A stretch of 64,000 nucleotides of DNA, taken from the NCBI RefSeq assembly GCF_031453555.1, contig NZ_JAVIZM010000001.1, forward strand, positions 626,001 through 690,000, in the 5' to 3' direction. Both the position numbers and the translations under genes were made by a program. A model generated the notes under the pieces. The model was not told where the DNA came from. It saw nothing but the letters and a program-made list of their open reading frames with translations, and searched no databases. This DNA comes from Bacillus sp. SLBN-46 (GTDB taxonomy: Bacteria > Bacillota > Bacilli > Bacillales > Cytobacillaceae). This document shows positions 35,080 through 44,330 of this stretch, in pieces. Each line of letters begins with the position of its first letter. The first letter of the stretch is position 1.

Positions 35080-35216
35080 CGTGTTTTAATGAGGAATTTA
35101 GAAGTTTTCACAAATTCGTCACATTTAAGGGTGATTTTGAAAAAAATAGAAACTGTTATATCTTTCCTTCGTCTATATGTTAGAATAATCCTTGTGTGTA
35201 AAAAGGGGGTAGCAGA

Positions 35217-35456
35217 ATGATAAATGATTTTGGGCAACTGGCGTTAGTAAGCATCCTGTCACATTTGGTTTTTATTGCAATTTCCTGGTGGGCACTGCAG
35301 TCGATTCGCTTAGAAAAGCTGATTAAGGCGAACCATGTCTTTCAAGCTCGGCTTCTCTTCATATTATTAGCCATATTCATCGGATCATCTGTTAGTAACT
35401 TTTTCCTGGATTATCTTCAATGGTCCAGACAACTGCCATTAATTTTCAATAATTAG
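35217..35456 (+). CDS. ywzB: DUF1146 membrane protein YwzB
   Basis: This 79-residue protein has two membrane helices and the family pattern ISWWALQSIRLEKLIK and ILLAIFIGSSVSNFFLDYLQWSRQL. It is the YwzB/DUF1146 family, of unknown function. In B. subtilis it lies close downstream of atpC and upstream of ywmB-murAA; here the same order is kept but separated from atpC by about 32 kb of other genes. Confidence 0.9.
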   Translation: MINDFGQLALVSILSHLVFIAISWWALQSIRLEKLIKANHVFQARLLFILLAIFIGSSVSNFFLDYLQWSRQLPLIFNN

Positions 35457-35717
35457 AAGAAATGGTTTTAAATGACAAATTTACTAATCCTGTACATACA
35501 AAATGGTAAAAATTTAGGTCTTCGTACATGTTCCCATTTGACGATATTTTGAGTACAATCATCTTTATGTGGAAAGCTAAGGTTGTCTCCCTTAGGAACT
35601 TGTCTAATTTTAGCAGGCGTTAAGGTTAAGTTTTTGAAACTTGTCTAAATGTGACGACAATTCCCAAGTATGCTCACCCGCTACCTGGTAACAATGGTAG
35701 TAAGGGGGAGTAGAGAG

Positions 35718-36506
35718 ATGAAAAGATATCGTTCGTTTTTTTTATCTGTGATGACAATTTTAAGTTTGATCCTGGTTGTTTTCGGGTACAACACAACTGA
35801 AGCAAATGGTAATGGTGCTTTTACACGTCAAGCAAATCCGGACGGTGCTGATGATTTGGCAAAAATCGGCTCTGTTTTAGAAGCCGAAAATATTTTGCTC
35901 GATGAATGGTCTTTTTATGCAAGAGAAAAAATGACCGGCATAAAAAGTGAGCAGGACGTGAAGGAATACGCCGAAAAACTTCAGGAAAAGTTTCCCGAAT
36001 GGGATTGGTCTATAAAAAATACCAGCCAAAAATGGGAAGTAACAGCAGTATCTCCAACATCAAAACACCACAGCGAAATGCTTCAAATTATGGCAACCCA
36101 CACAAAACAACCTGTTAATGCGTATATAGTATATAGTGTCAGTGGAAAAGAGTGGAATAAGGCGATAGCGGCCTATTTCACTACTGAGGAATTTAAAAGT
36201 AGGCTATCCGACATATTTCGAGGAAAACCTACAGTTTTTTCTTGTATGAAAGGCGTTTTCAGTGATAAGATTGATAAGGCTTTACCCATAACAGTAAAGA
36301 ATTTACTGTCCGTTTTTCATGCAAAAGAGATCGAAGCGTTAAAAGAGGAGACATTCATGTCTGTTTCGGCGAATTCGCCGATGTTTACTGGCTCCATAGA
36401 AAATCAAAGAGATAACATGAATTTACAAATTGGCATACGCTCCGAACGATTGGGCGGTAAGACTACCATTGTAGTTGGCACACCAATCATAACGATTGAA
36501 TATTAA
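35718..36506 (+). CDS. ywmB: YwmB-family exported protein
   Basis: This 262-residue protein starts at the ATG at 35718, preceded by GGGGGAG. It has a signal-type hydrophobic N-terminus ([19 protein letters not shown]). The position between ywzB and murA, the length and the general pattern (a repeated alpha/beta unit, [25 protein letters not shown]) support the YwmB family, which has a TATA-binding-protein-like fold and no known role. The 261 bases before it contain no gene that I can see. Confidence 0.8.
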   Translation: MKRYRSFFLSVMTILSLILVVFGYNTTEANGNGAFTRQANPDGADDLAKIGSVLEAENILLDEWSFYAREKMTGIKSEQDVKEYAEKLQEKFPEWDWSIKNTSQKWEVTAVSPTSKHHSEMLQIMATHTKQPVNAYIVYSVSGKEWNKAIAAYFTTEEFKSRLSDIFRGKPTVFSCMKGVFSDKIDKALPITVKNLLSVFHAKEIEALKEETFMSVSANSPMFTGSIENQRDNMNLQIGIRSERLGGKTTIVVGTPIITIEY

Positions 36507-36538
36507 TATAGAGAAAATGGACGCGGAGGGGAATACTC

Positions 36539-37849
36539 TTGGAAAAGATCATCGTCCGCGGCGGACAAAGGCTTACAGGAACGGTTAAAGTAGAAGGCGC
36601 AAAAAATGCCGTCCTGCCTGTTATCGCTGCAACATTATTAGCAAGTGATGGAAAAAGTGTGATACGTGATGTACCTACACTCTCCGATGTATATACAATC
36701 AATGAAGTTTTACGCAACTTAAATGCTGAAGTCGTGTTCGAAAACAATACAGTTGTCGTCGATGCATCCAGAGAGTTGAAAGTAGAGGCGCCATTCGAAT
36801 ACGTTCGAAAAATGCGCGCGTCTGTTCTAGTCATGGGATCTTTGTTAGCACGCAATGGCCGTGCGAGAGTCGCTTTACCTGGCGGCTGTGCAATCGGATC
36901 TCGTCCAATCGACCAGCACTTAAAAGGCTTTGAAGCCATGGGTGCAACAGTGAAGGTTGGAAATGGCTTCATTGAAGCGGAGACTGAAGGCCGCTTAAAG
37001 GGAGCAAAGATATACTTGGATTTCCCAAGTGTTGGTGCTACTGAGAACATCATGATGGCAGCAACTCTTGCACAGGGCACAACCATCATCGAGAACGTCG
37101 CAAAAGAACCAGAGATTGTGGATTTGGCTAATTTCTTAAATAAAATGGGCGCTAAAGTAAGAGGCGCAGGTACGGGCACGCTTCGTATTGAAGGTGTCGA
37201 TGTATTATTTGGTGCCGACCATAACATTATTCCTGACCGTATTGAAGCAGGTACCTTCATGGTTGCTGCTGCGATTACTGGCGGAAATGTATTAGTAAAG
37301 GGTGCAGTTCCTGAGCATCTTTCTTCTCTTATTGCAAAAATGGAGGAGATGGGTGTTGAGATTAGTGAGGAAATGGACGGCGTTCGTGTCATCGGTCCTG
37401 ATAAGTTAAAGGCCGTTGATATCAAAACGATGCCACATCCAGGCTTCCCAACGGATATGCAATCTCAAATGATGGCGCTATTGCTTCGTGCAGAGGGTAC
37501 TTCTATGATTACGGAAACGGTATTCGAAAACCGTTTTATGCACGTAGAAGAATTCCGCCGCATGAATGCGGATATCAAAATCGAAGGCCGTTCGGTTATT
37601 TTAAATGGTCCATCTAACTTACAAGGTGCGGAAGTATCTGCAACAGACCTCCGCGCAGCAGCTGCCTTAATCTTAACTGGATTAGTGTCAGATGGCGTGA
37701 CACGCGTGACGGAGTTGAAACACTTGGATCGCGGTTACGTGGACTTCCACGGCAAACTAGCTGGATTAGGCGCTGACATCGAACGCGTCAAAGAAGCAGA
37801 CGAAATCTTCGTTGAAACCGAAAAATTCGTCAGCGACATGAACGCATAA
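36539..37849 (+). CDS. murA: UDP-N-acetylglucosamine 1-carboxyvinyltransferase
   Basis: MurA transfers enolpyruvate to UDP-GlcNAc, the first committed step of peptidoglycan synthesis. The protein has 436 residues, with the catalytic Cys at 117 in [16 protein letters not shown], which is also the fosfomycin target. The N-terminus [25 protein letters not shown] is diagnostic. The start is a TTG at 36539 preceded by GGAGGGG. By position next to spoIID this is the murAA orthologue; a second murA elsewhere is usual in Bacillus. Confidence 0.97.
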   Translation: MEKIIVRGGQRLTGTVKVEGAKNAVLPVIAATLLASDGKSVIRDVPTLSDVYTINEVLRNLNAEVVFENNTVVVDASRELKVEAPFEYVRKMRASVLVMGSLLARNGRARVALPGGCAIGSRPIDQHLKGFEAMGATVKVGNGFIEAETEGRLKGAKIYLDFPSVGATENIMMAATLAQGTTIIENVAKEPEIVDLANFLNKMGAKVRGAGTGTLRIEGVDVLFGADHNIIPDRIEAGTFMVAAAITGGNVLVKGAVPEHLSSLIAKMEEMGVEISEEMDGVRVIGPDKLKAVDIKTMPHPGFPTDMQSQMMALLLRAEGTSMITETVFENRFMHVEEFRRMNADIKIEGRSVILNGPSNLQGAEVSATDLRAAAALILTGLVSDGVTRVTELKHLDRGYVDFHGKLAGLGADIERVKEADEIFVETEKFVSDMNA

Positions 37850-37865
37850 TGTAAATATTGAAGAC

Positions 37866-37902
37866 AACGGACCCTGCTGGATATCGGGGTCTGTTTTGTT
37901 TT
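37866..37902 (+). terminator. Terminator after murA
   Basis: CGGACCC and GGGGTCTG form the stem, followed by TTTTGTTTT. Confidence 0.75.
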
Positions 37903-37944
37903 GAGGTTTTGAGGCATCGTACTTTGTGCGGTGCCTCTTTAAGT

Positions 37945-37957
37945 GGTGCCTGACACC
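37945..37957. repeat. GGTGCCTGACACC dispersed element, single copy
   Basis: It is followed by GTGGACATTTG and GGATGGACAC, the companion pieces seen at other copies. It lies in the 313-base gap between murA and spoIID, which otherwise shows only the murA terminator. Confidence 0.8.
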
Positions 37958-38162
37958 ATTTGTGGACATTTGTTTGCGTGGGATGGACACTAGGTTTGGG
38001 GTGTTGTTTTTATTTCAGCTGGAACCTTGTGGGGTGCCGGGAATGGAGTTCATTTTTATAAAAGTTTGTGTAATAAATGCTTGTCCGCTTCCATATGTAT
38101 GAATGAGACGCAACTCGGCTGATTTGCGCCGGGTGTGAATTTTACAAACTGGAGGCACAATC

Positions 38163-39200
38163 ATGAAAAAAATCAAACCACTCATCGTACTAGCGACACT
38201 CCTCATTGCCCTGACTTTAGTTGTTCCAGCTGTTCTTGTGTTACCGTTCTCGGATGAGCATAAGGCGAGCGGAAAATTAGGTGAAGATTTGAAGAAGGCC
38301 TCGGCAGAAAATGCGAAAGCGGCGTCACCTTCCGCGGATGCTGCGGTCGAAGTAGCGGTGTTTCGTTCCGCGAAATCAAAGATCGAGACAGTGAACTTAG
38401 AAAATTACCTCGTTGGCGTTGTGGCAGCAGAGATGCCGGCAGATTTTAAAGAGGAAGCTCTTAAGGCCCAGGCACTAACGGCGAGAACGTATATAGTGAA
38501 GCGATTGGTCAGTAAGGATACGTTAGGGGCTCCAAAAGGGGCGCAGGTCACGGACACGCAAATTCACCAGGTGTACAAGAGTGATGATGAGCTGAGGAGA
38601 GCGTGGGGCGCGGATTATGATTGGAAAATGAAGAAAGTAGTGGAGGCGGTCCGTTCGACGGCCGGGCAAATTTTGACTTACAAGGGTGAGGCGATTCAGG
38701 CTACTTTTTTCTCTACCAGTAATGGATACACTGAGAATTCGGAGGATTACTGGCCAGGTAATATTCCTTATTTAAGAAGTGTGTCGAGCCCGTGGGATAA
38801 GAGTTCACCGAAGTTTAATAGCCAGAAGGTGATGACGGTGAAGGCGTTTGAGGCGAAGCTGGGTGTGAAGGTAGGCACAGGGTCGCAGGTGGGCAAGATT
38901 GTGGAGCGTACGACGGGTAAGCGTGTGGCGAAGGTTGATTTTAATGGCAAGGTGCTGTCTGGCAAGGAGATCCGCGAGAAACTGGATCTTCGGTCGTCGG
39001 ATTTTGCTTGGGAGCGCAAGGGCACGAATATTGTGATTACGACGAAGGGCTTCGGCCACGGTGTGGGGATGAGCCAGTACGGTGCGAACGGGATGGCGGA
39101 GGAAGGCAAGAATTATAAGGATATTGTGAAGCACTATTATCAGGGGGTCGAGATTACGTCGGCAGAGAGTTTGATGGCAACGATTACGGCGCAGAAATAG
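38163..39200 (+). CDS. spoIID: Stage II sporulation protein D
   Basis: SpoIID is the lytic transglycosylase that, with SpoIIP and SpoIIM, drives membrane migration during engulfment. The protein has 345 residues, an N-terminal membrane anchor (LIVLATLLIALTLVVPAVLVLPF) and the SpoIID/LytB domain: VEAVAAEMPADF-like VVAAEMPADFKEEALKAQALTARTY, FFSTSNGYTENSEDYW and GFGHGVGMSQYGANGMAEEG. GGAGGC precedes the ATG. It is adjacent to murA, as in B. subtilis. Confidence 0.96.
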   Translation: MKKIKPLIVLATLLIALTLVVPAVLVLPFSDEHKASGKLGEDLKKASAENAKAASPSADAAVEVAVFRSAKSKIETVNLENYLVGVVAAEMPADFKEEALKAQALTARTYIVKRLVSKDTLGAPKGAQVTDTQIHQVYKSDDELRRAWGADYDWKMKKVVEAVRSTAGQILTYKGEAIQATFFSTSNGYTENSEDYWPGNIPYLRSVSSPWDKSSPKFNSQKVMTVKAFEAKLGVKVGTGSQVGKIVERTTGKRVAKVDFNGKVLSGKEIREKLDLRSSDFAWERKGTNIVITTKGFGHGVGMSQYGANGMAEEGKNYKDIVKHYYQGVEITSAESLMATITAQK

Positions 39201-39212
39201 TGGTGTGGAGGG

Positions 39213-39247
39213 AAGCCGGGCTGGGGGGCCTGGTTTTTTTTTTTTTG
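39213..39247 (+). terminator. Terminator of spoIID
   Basis: AAGCCGGGC and GGCCTGG are followed by 13 consecutive T, the longest T run in the window. Confidence 0.85.
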
Positions 39248-39255
39248 TGGAGGTT

Positions 39256-39454
39256 GGCGAGTAAAATGGGGATAGTGACGAGAAATTTGGTAAAGTTGAC
39301 GAGTAAAATATAAAAAGTGACGAGTAAATCATTGAAAGTGACGAGTAAGAAAGAAAGTCATATAAAAAGGGTAATTTTCAAGGTACTTCAAGAGGAGATC
39401 TACACATAATTTCGAAGGAAGATACCAGAGCCAGGCTAAACGCCTGGCTTTTTA
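39256..39454. repeat. Composite repeat element, copy B
   Basis: GACGAGTAAA-type motifs lie at 39256, 39277, 39298, 39319 and 39340, exactly every 21 bases. They are followed by TATAAA at 39361-39366, a tail with AAGGTACTTCAAGAGGAGATC and ACACATAATTT, and a perfect terminator-like hairpin (AGCCAGGC, loop TAAAC, GCCTGGCT, then T run, 39429-39454). This is the most complete copy. Confidence 0.9.
39373..39454 (+). ncRNA. Candidate small RNA from composite element B
   Basis: A promoter-like pair (GTGACG at 39338-39343, 17-base spacer, TATAAA at 39361-39366) would start an RNA of about 82 bases near 39373 that ends at a good terminator hairpin. The -35 box is the last motif of the array. Three other loci keep parts of the same arrangement. 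No expression evidence exists here, so this is inference from layout. Confidence 0.3.
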
Positions 39455-39482
39455 GTGTAGAAATAGGTGTCGTTACGTGGTT

Positions 39483-39576
39483 GGCGAGTAAAGTGGGGAT
39501 AGTGACGAGTAATTTGGTAAAGTTGACGAGTAAACCTCCTAAACTGACGAGTAAACCAAACAAGGTGCTAGACACC
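39483..39576. repeat. Second GACGAGTAAA array with a GGTGCTAGACACC variant
   Basis: Motifs start at 39483, 39504, 39525 and 39546, every 21 bases. A variant of the dispersed 13-base element, GGTGCTAGACACC, follows at 39564-39576. This array has no promoter-like tail. The 474-base gap between spoIID and the NERD gene is thus almost wholly repeats. Confidence 0.85.
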
Positions 39577-39674
39577 AAACCAAATTCCACAAAAAATTCA
39601 TAATTACTGTCGTTTTTTGCAGGGATAAGAAATGTAAAAAGAGAATTTTAGAAAAAAAGAAAGGAATGATGTGT

Positions 39675-40640
39675 TTGATCGCTCAAGAAATGCGAATAAC
39701 GCCAAGAATGGAAAAGCTTGAAGCACTTATTAGAAGATTGTCTGAGTTAAATCCAAAATATCCTGAGGTGGTGGCCGAATATAAAAGGAGAATGGCTGGA
39801 TACCGCGGAGAGAAATCAGTGTACTTTTACTTAACTATGCTTCCTAACAAAGATTACCTTATTTTTCATGGACTTCGGCTATTTGACGGACAATACTACT
39901 TCCAAATGGATTTCCTCTTACTATGTGCCAATTTTGCAATGGTTTTGGAAGTAAAGAATATGGCTGGAGAACTATCCTTTGAAAAAGAGTTTAATCAAAC
40001 GTTGTGCAAAAGGAATGGTACAGAAGAAAGAGTTAAAAACCCGGTTCTTCAAGCAAAACTGCAGGCAAAAAAACTAAAAGTTTGGCTAAGAGAACATAAT
40101 TGTCTCGAGATTCCAATTCATTATTATTTTGTAAATAGTAATGAAAAAACATTTATAAAGGCGGAACCAAGGAATGATCAGATGACTCAACATATTTGTA
40201 ACAGTGAAAATGTATTAGAGAGAATCGATCAAATAGCTGCCTATTATAAAAATGATAGATTAGACAAAAAAGAATTGAAAAAAATAAAGCGCCTCCTTTT
40301 AACCAATCACACGCCTGATGACCCGAATATCCTCCAAGCCTACGATTTATCTCCAAAAGACATCCCTACAGGGGTACAATGTCCTGATTGTTTCACAATC
40401 CCAATGATTTATAAAGGGGGGAAATGGTGCTGTGTAAAATGCAATCTAACATCCAAAACCGCCCATGTTCCAACAATTAATGATTATTTTCTGTTAATAA
40501 AACCCTCATTTACGAATGCAGAAATCTGTGAATTCTTGCATATTCCCACCATTCACATTGGCTATAAGATAATAAAATCAATGAATCTCCCTTCCACTGG
40601 AACATTTAAAAATCGGGTCTATCATCAACCGAAAAGCTAA
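39675..40640 (+). CDS. NERD domain protein
   Basis: The protein has a nuclease-related (NERD) domain in the N-terminal half: KLEALIRRLSELNPKYPEV, AGYRGEKSVYFYL, YFQMDFLLLC and AMVLEVKNMAGEL, with the Asp and Glu-x-Lys of the nuclease-like core. The C-terminal part has a CxxC pair motif (CPDCFTIPM and CCVKC), a likely zinc ribbon, and a basic tail. The substrate is unknown; a nucleic-acid role is inferred from the fold. I prefer the TTG at 39675, nine bases after AAGGA, giving 321 residues; ATGs at 39666 and 39669 are alternatives. Confidence 0.85.
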   Translation: MIAQEMRITPRMEKLEALIRRLSELNPKYPEVVAEYKRRMAGYRGEKSVYFYLTMLPNKDYLIFHGLRLFDGQYYFQMDFLLLCANFAMVLEVKNMAGELSFEKEFNQTLCKRNGTEERVKNPVLQAKLQAKKLKVWLREHNCLEIPIHYYFVNSNEKTFIKAEPRNDQMTQHICNSENVLERIDQIAAYYKNDRLDKKELKKIKRLLLTNHTPDDPNILQAYDLSPKDIPTGVQCPDCFTIPMIYKGGKWCCVKCNLTSKTAHVPTINDYFLLIKPSFTNAEICEFLHIPTIHIGYKIIKSMNLPSTGTFKNRVYHQPKS

Positions 40641-41056
40641 AGTGTTCGTAGCATTTTCCCAAGCCATAGAAATCTCCCTTTAAACAACGCCCCTCTTATA
40701 AAATAAAAACACATACTGATTCCAATGATATCTTTTACAAAATCGAATAGCGACGAGGAGCGGTAGGGTACGAATGATTGGTGGATCTCATCGCTGATTC
40801 CGTAGAGGGCGGCGAATACGGCACAGGCTACGTTCAAGGTTGGCGTAAACTGGCGGCTTCGCGTTAAGAAGGCCAACACTAGTAAAACATACAAAATCGC
40901 AAATTCTATTAAATGCAAGGATTCCTTGATGGTCGAGTCGAGGGATGCATCAGGCAGCTCAACAAAGTGGTCGGATGGCAGGCTGGATTGGATCCAAATG
41001 ATGGCCATATACACAAGGGGCATAACTCGTAAACACCATTTGAATAGTATGTTCAT
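40637..41056 (-). CDS. VanZ-family membrane protein
   Basis: This 139-residue protein has four membrane helices. The pattern MAIIWIQSSLPSDHF, KESLHLIEFAILYVLLVLAF and YGISDEIHQSFVPYRSSSLFDFVKDIIG is that of the VanZ family, which includes the teicoplanin-resistance protein VanZ and many housekeeping relatives. Its substrate or partner is unknown, and resistance should not be assumed. AGGAGG lies upstream of the ATG at 41056. The end overlaps the NERD gene by four bases on the opposite strand. Confidence 0.88.
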   Translation of the reverse strand: MNILFKWCLRVMPLVYMAIIWIQSSLPSDHFVELPDASLDSTIKESLHLIEFAILYVLLVLAFLTRSRQFTPTLNVACAVFAALYGISDEIHQSFVPYRSSSLFDFVKDIIGISMCFYFIRGALFKGRFLWLGKMLRTL

Positions 41057-41155
41057 GTAAATAATCCTCCTAGTAGTGAAAAAATTTTTTCAGCTTCATG
41101 CATAAAAAGAATAGGTTTGTCGAAAAATAACTGCAAAAAAATTTTTTTGACTTGT

Positions 41156-41184
41156 GTATATAATTCTACTTATCTGTTCAGAAT
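41156..41184 (+). promoter_or_regulatory. Possible sigma-F promoter of spoIIQ
   Basis: GTATA, 15-base spacer, GTTCAGAAT, 20 bases before the spoIIQ start. B. subtilis spoIIQ is a forespore sigma-F gene. The -10 half only partly fits the consensus. Confidence 0.35.
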
Positions 41185-41203
41185 GATTGCTGAGGTGATG
41201 AAA

Positions 41204-42070
41204 ATGAGAGAGGAAGAAAACAAACGATCTTCTCAAAGTTCCAGTGTAAAACGCTTTTTCAAGAAGCGTTGGGTATTTCCAGCCATCTATATCGCAAGTG
41301 CAGCTATCATTCTGACCGCAGTTTTATGGTTCCAAACTAGCAATAGTGCGACAGACAAATACGATTACAAGTCCACTGATCTTGCTGGTAAAAAGAATCA
41401 AACACCAGCTGTTGAAGTTAACAAAGCTCTTGAAAACTTCAAAATGCCGGTGGCTAAGGCTGATGACGCAGTTGTAAAAATGAAATTCTATGATTTCCAA
41501 GGCAAAGCAGAAGACCAGGAAGCAGCATTAGTATTCTACAACAATACGTATGTGCCAAACACTGGTATCGATATCACAATGAAAGACGGCGAAACGTTTG
41601 ATGTAGTTGCATCATTAAGCGGTACCGTTACTCGTGTCGATGAAGATGCAGTCCTAGGTAATGTCATTGAAGTAGAGCACGACAAAGGTATTGTAACACA
41701 ATATCAGTCCGTTAAAGACATAGAGGTCAAGGTTGGCGAACAAGTAAAACAGGGACAAGTTCTTGCCAAGGCTGGACAAAGCTTGTTCAATGAAAAAGCT
41801 GGAACCCATGTACATTTTGAAATTCGCAAAGACGGTGTTGCTGTAAACCCAACGAATTATTTTGAAAAATCGTTGACTACATTACAGGAAGACAAGCTTT
41901 CGGATGACAAATCAAGTGATTCTGTAGATAGTCCACAAATCAAGGAAGATGAGCAAATGATTGATGATCCTGCGAACTCTACCGACGAAAAAAAATCAGG
42001 CGACGACAAGTCTTCTGACGAAAAAAAGGACGACGAATCAACGAACTCAACACAAAATAAAAACTCATAA
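41204..42070 (+). CDS. spoIIQ: Stage II sporulation protein Q
   Basis: SpoIIQ is made in the forespore and binds SpoIIIAH across the intermembrane space during engulfment. The protein has 288 residues from the ATG at 41204 (GAGGTGAT upstream), one membrane helix (about 24-45), and a LytM/M23 domain ending in HVHFEIRKDGVAVNP. The position of the first zinc ligand is Asn119 in NTGID instead of HxxxD, so the peptidase is probably inactive, as in B. subtilis SpoIIQ. A Ser/Asp/Lys-rich tail of about 65 residues follows. Confidence 0.95.
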   Translation: MREEENKRSSQSSSVKRFFKKRWVFPAIYIASAAIILTAVLWFQTSNSATDKYDYKSTDLAGKKNQTPAVEVNKALENFKMPVAKADDAVVKMKFYDFQGKAEDQEAALVFYNNTYVPNTGIDITMKDGETFDVVASLSGTVTRVDEDAVLGNVIEVEHDKGIVTQYQSVKDIEVKVGEQVKQGQVLAKAGQSLFNEKAGTHVHFEIRKDGVAVNPTNYFEKSLTTLQEDKLSDDKSSDSVDSPQIKEDEQMIDDPANSTDEKKSGDDKSSDEKKDDESTNSTQNKNS

Positions 42071-42083
42071 TATGAAGTTGACC

Positions 42084-42118
42084 AAAGGGGAAGGGGAAAT
42101 ACTTTCCTCTTTTTTTTG
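42084..42118 (+). terminator. Terminator of spoIIQ
   Basis: AAAGGGGAA pairs imperfectly with TTTCCTCT and is followed by eight T. Confidence 0.7.
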
Positions 42119-42130
42119 TGCAGATTTGTG

Positions 42131-42228
42131 GGTGTCAGGCACCACAGAAAGACACTTTCCACCTGGGACGGACATGTAAGTGGTGTCTTCCTGGAGCAAA
42201 CAAATGTCCACGGGTGGTGCCTGACACC
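42131..42228. repeat. Inverted pair of the GGTGTCAGGCACC element
   Basis: GGTGTCAGGCACC at 42131-42143 faces GGTGCCTGACACC at 42216-42228. Between them lie GACACTTTCCACC, GGACATG and TGTCCACGG. The second copy is followed by a repeat of GACACCATCTTTT. The pair fills the gap between spoIIQ and the penicillin-binding protein gene. Confidence 0.85.
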
Positions 42229-42290
42229 ATCTTTTTGACACCATCTTTTATCCATATTATGTTAGAATGGGTGTAAAGGGAGGGATTGGT

Positions 42291-44285
42291 TTGAGGAGAG
42301 TTGCAGGATTTATGTTTGTTGTGCTGCTGGTTGTTGCTGCGCTGGCCGGGTGCAGTAAGGAGCCGACACCGCAGGATCGTTTTTCGGAGTACATAGCCTT
42401 ATGGAATAAACAGAAGTTTGATAAGATGTATGACTATCTTTCAAAGGATGTAAAACAGCAAATCACCAAAGAAGAGTTTACGAGCCGCTATACAAAAATC
42501 TACAAAGACCTTCAGATTACAGACCTCAAGATTAACTTCAAAAAACCAAAAGAGGATAAGCAGGCTGATAAAGAACAAGCCCAGTATTCTTTTACCGCAA
42601 AAATGAGCAGTATCGCAGGAACGATTCAATTTACCCAACAAGCGAAGTTACAAAAGGAGGAAAAAGACGATAAGAAAAACTGGTATGTAGACTGGCATAC
42701 AGGGTTCATTTTTCCAAAGATGAAGGAAGGCGATAAAATCAGTTTGAGCACGGTGGCGCCGACCCGGGGGGAAATCCTTGACCGCAATGGAAACGGATTA
42801 GCAGTGAATGGTCAGGTGTATGAAGTGGGCGTGGTTGCCGGGAAGGTGGATGAGCCGATTATTTCGCAATTAGCGCCACTTCTTAAAATGACACCAGAAC
42901 AGATCCAGAAGGCGCTAAGCGCAAGCTGGGTGAAGCCGGAGTTGTTTGTGCCGTTGAAAAAGGTGTCGATGGACGACCAGGAGCGGATTGCTCAGTTGAT
43001 TGCGCTCGGGCCAGTACAGACGCGGAAGGTGGGGGCACGGATTTACCCTTATAAGGAAGCGGCGGCCCAGTTAATCGGCTATGTGGGGCCGATTACAGCG
43101 GATGAGCTTGAAAAGAGGAAAGACAAAGGATACACGAGTCGAGATGTGATTGGGAAGCGCGGCCTCGAGCAGGTGTTGGATGAGCAGCTGAAGGGCACGA
43201 GCGGCGTGAAGATTATCATTAAGAAGAAGGCTGGCGGTGAGGAATTGCTCGCCGAGAAGCAGGTTGAGAACGGACAGAATGTGAAATTAACGATTGATGC
43301 GGAGTTGCAGCTGACGGCTTACAACGAGCTGAATGGGGAGGCCGGGACAGCGGCAGCCATGAATCCGATGACGGGCGAAACATTGGCGCTTGTCAGCAGT
43401 CCTTCGTTTGACCCAAACCAGGCGGTAATAGGCTTCTCAGCTGATGAGTGGAAGGCGTTGCAGGATGACGTGAAGAAGCCGTTAACGACGCGATTTAAGC
43501 AGCTGTATGCGCCGGGCTCAGTCATGAAAGCGATCACGGCGTCTGTGGGGCTTGAGAAGGGAACGATTAACCCGGCGGAGGCGGTTCCTATTCTTGGTCC
43601 GAAATGGCAAAAGGACCAGTCGTGGGGCGGCTATTTTGTGACGCGGGTACATGTGGGCAGTCCTGTTAATTTGGAAAAAGCACTCGTGTTCTCGGATAAT
43701 ATTTATTTTGCTCAAGCAGCGTTGAAGCTGGGGAAAGAGGGCTTTGCGGATGGCCTGAAGAAGTTCGGGTTTGAAGAGGAGCTGAAGTACACATATCCTC
43801 TTGAGACATCGCAGATTGGAAAAATGGACAGCGAAATTTCACTGGCGGACTCTGGTTATGGGCAAGGGCAAATCCAGATGAACATCGTGCATTTGCTGGC
43901 GTCTTATACTCCGTTTATGAATAATGGCAATATGATTAAGCCGACGCTTTTAGCGGATGAGCAGCAGGGGCAGGTGTGGAAGGAAGCGGCGGTTTCTAGT
44001 GAACATGCTGCCTTGATTGCTACGGATTTACGGAAGATTGTGGGCGATGCGGGCGGAACGGCGCATGCAGCGGAGATGGCGGATTATCCGCTTTCCGGTA
44101 AGACAGGGACAGCTGAGATCAAGCTGAAGCAGGGGGAAACGGGTTCTGAAAATGGCTGGTTTATCGCGTATAATGCAAATTCGCCAAGCTTGATGGTGGC
44201 GATGATGGTGGAAGATGTGCAGAACAGAGGCGGTTCCCAGGTGCCGGTGAAAAAGGTGAAGAATATCTTTATGAATTGGAAATAA
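42291..44285 (+). CDS. pbpC: Class B penicillin-binding protein (PBP3-like) lipoprotein
   Basis: This peptidoglycan transpeptidase (664 residues) starts at the TTG at 42291, six bases after AAGGGAGGG. It has a lipobox LAGC, an NTF2-like MecA_N domain (about 30-145), a dimerisation domain and a transpeptidase domain. Catalytic motifs are SVMK with Ser410, SDN (468-470) and KTG (604-606). It resembles PbpC of B. subtilis and PBP2a-type enzymes of other Firmicutes; resistance cannot be inferred from sequence alone. It stands alone between repeat elements. Confidence 0.92.
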   Translation: MRRVAGFMFVVLLVVAALAGCSKEPTPQDRFSEYIALWNKQKFDKMYDYLSKDVKQQITKEEFTSRYTKIYKDLQITDLKINFKKPKEDKQADKEQAQYSFTAKMSSIAGTIQFTQQAKLQKEEKDDKKNWYVDWHTGFIFPKMKEGDKISLSTVAPTRGEILDRNGNGLAVNGQVYEVGVVAGKVDEPIISQLAPLLKMTPEQIQKALSASWVKPELFVPLKKVSMDDQERIAQLIALGPVQTRKVGARIYPYKEAAAQLIGYVGPITADELEKRKDKGYTSRDVIGKRGLEQVLDEQLKGTSGVKIIIKKKAGGEELLAEKQVENGQNVKLTIDAELQLTAYNELNGEAGTAAAMNPMTGETLALVSSPSFDPNQAVIGFSADEWKALQDDVKKPLTTRFKQLYAPGSVMKAITASVGLEKGTINPAEAVPILGPKWQKDQSWGGYFVTRVHVGSPVNLEKALVFSDNIYFAQAALKLGKEGFADGLKKFGFEEELKYTYPLETSQIGKMDSEISLADSGYGQGQIQMNIVHLLASYTPFMNNGNMIKPTLLADEQQGQVWKEAAVSSEHAALIATDLRKIVGDAGGTAHAAEMADYPLSGKTGTAEIKLKQGETGSENGWFIAYNANSPSLMVAMMVEDVQNRGGSQVPVKKVKNIFMNWK

Positions 44286-44298
44286 TGTTTGTTTTTTG

Positions 44299-44328
44299 GC
44301 GCCTGGGGGACTGGGCGTTTTTTTTTGT
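44299..44328 (+). terminator. Terminator of the penicillin-binding protein gene
   Basis: CGCC and GGGCG with a G-rich loop are followed by nine T. Confidence 0.75.
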
Positions 44329-44330
44329 CC

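Noticed and set aside
41204..42070. SpoIIQ as an active wall peptidase
   Set aside because: The first zinc ligand of the M23 site is replaced by Asn, as in the inactive B. subtilis protein.
42291..44285. Penicillin-binding protein as an acquired resistance gene
   Set aside because: The MecA_N domain is also normal in housekeeping PBP3 of Bacillus, and there is no resistance cassette or mobile gene around it.
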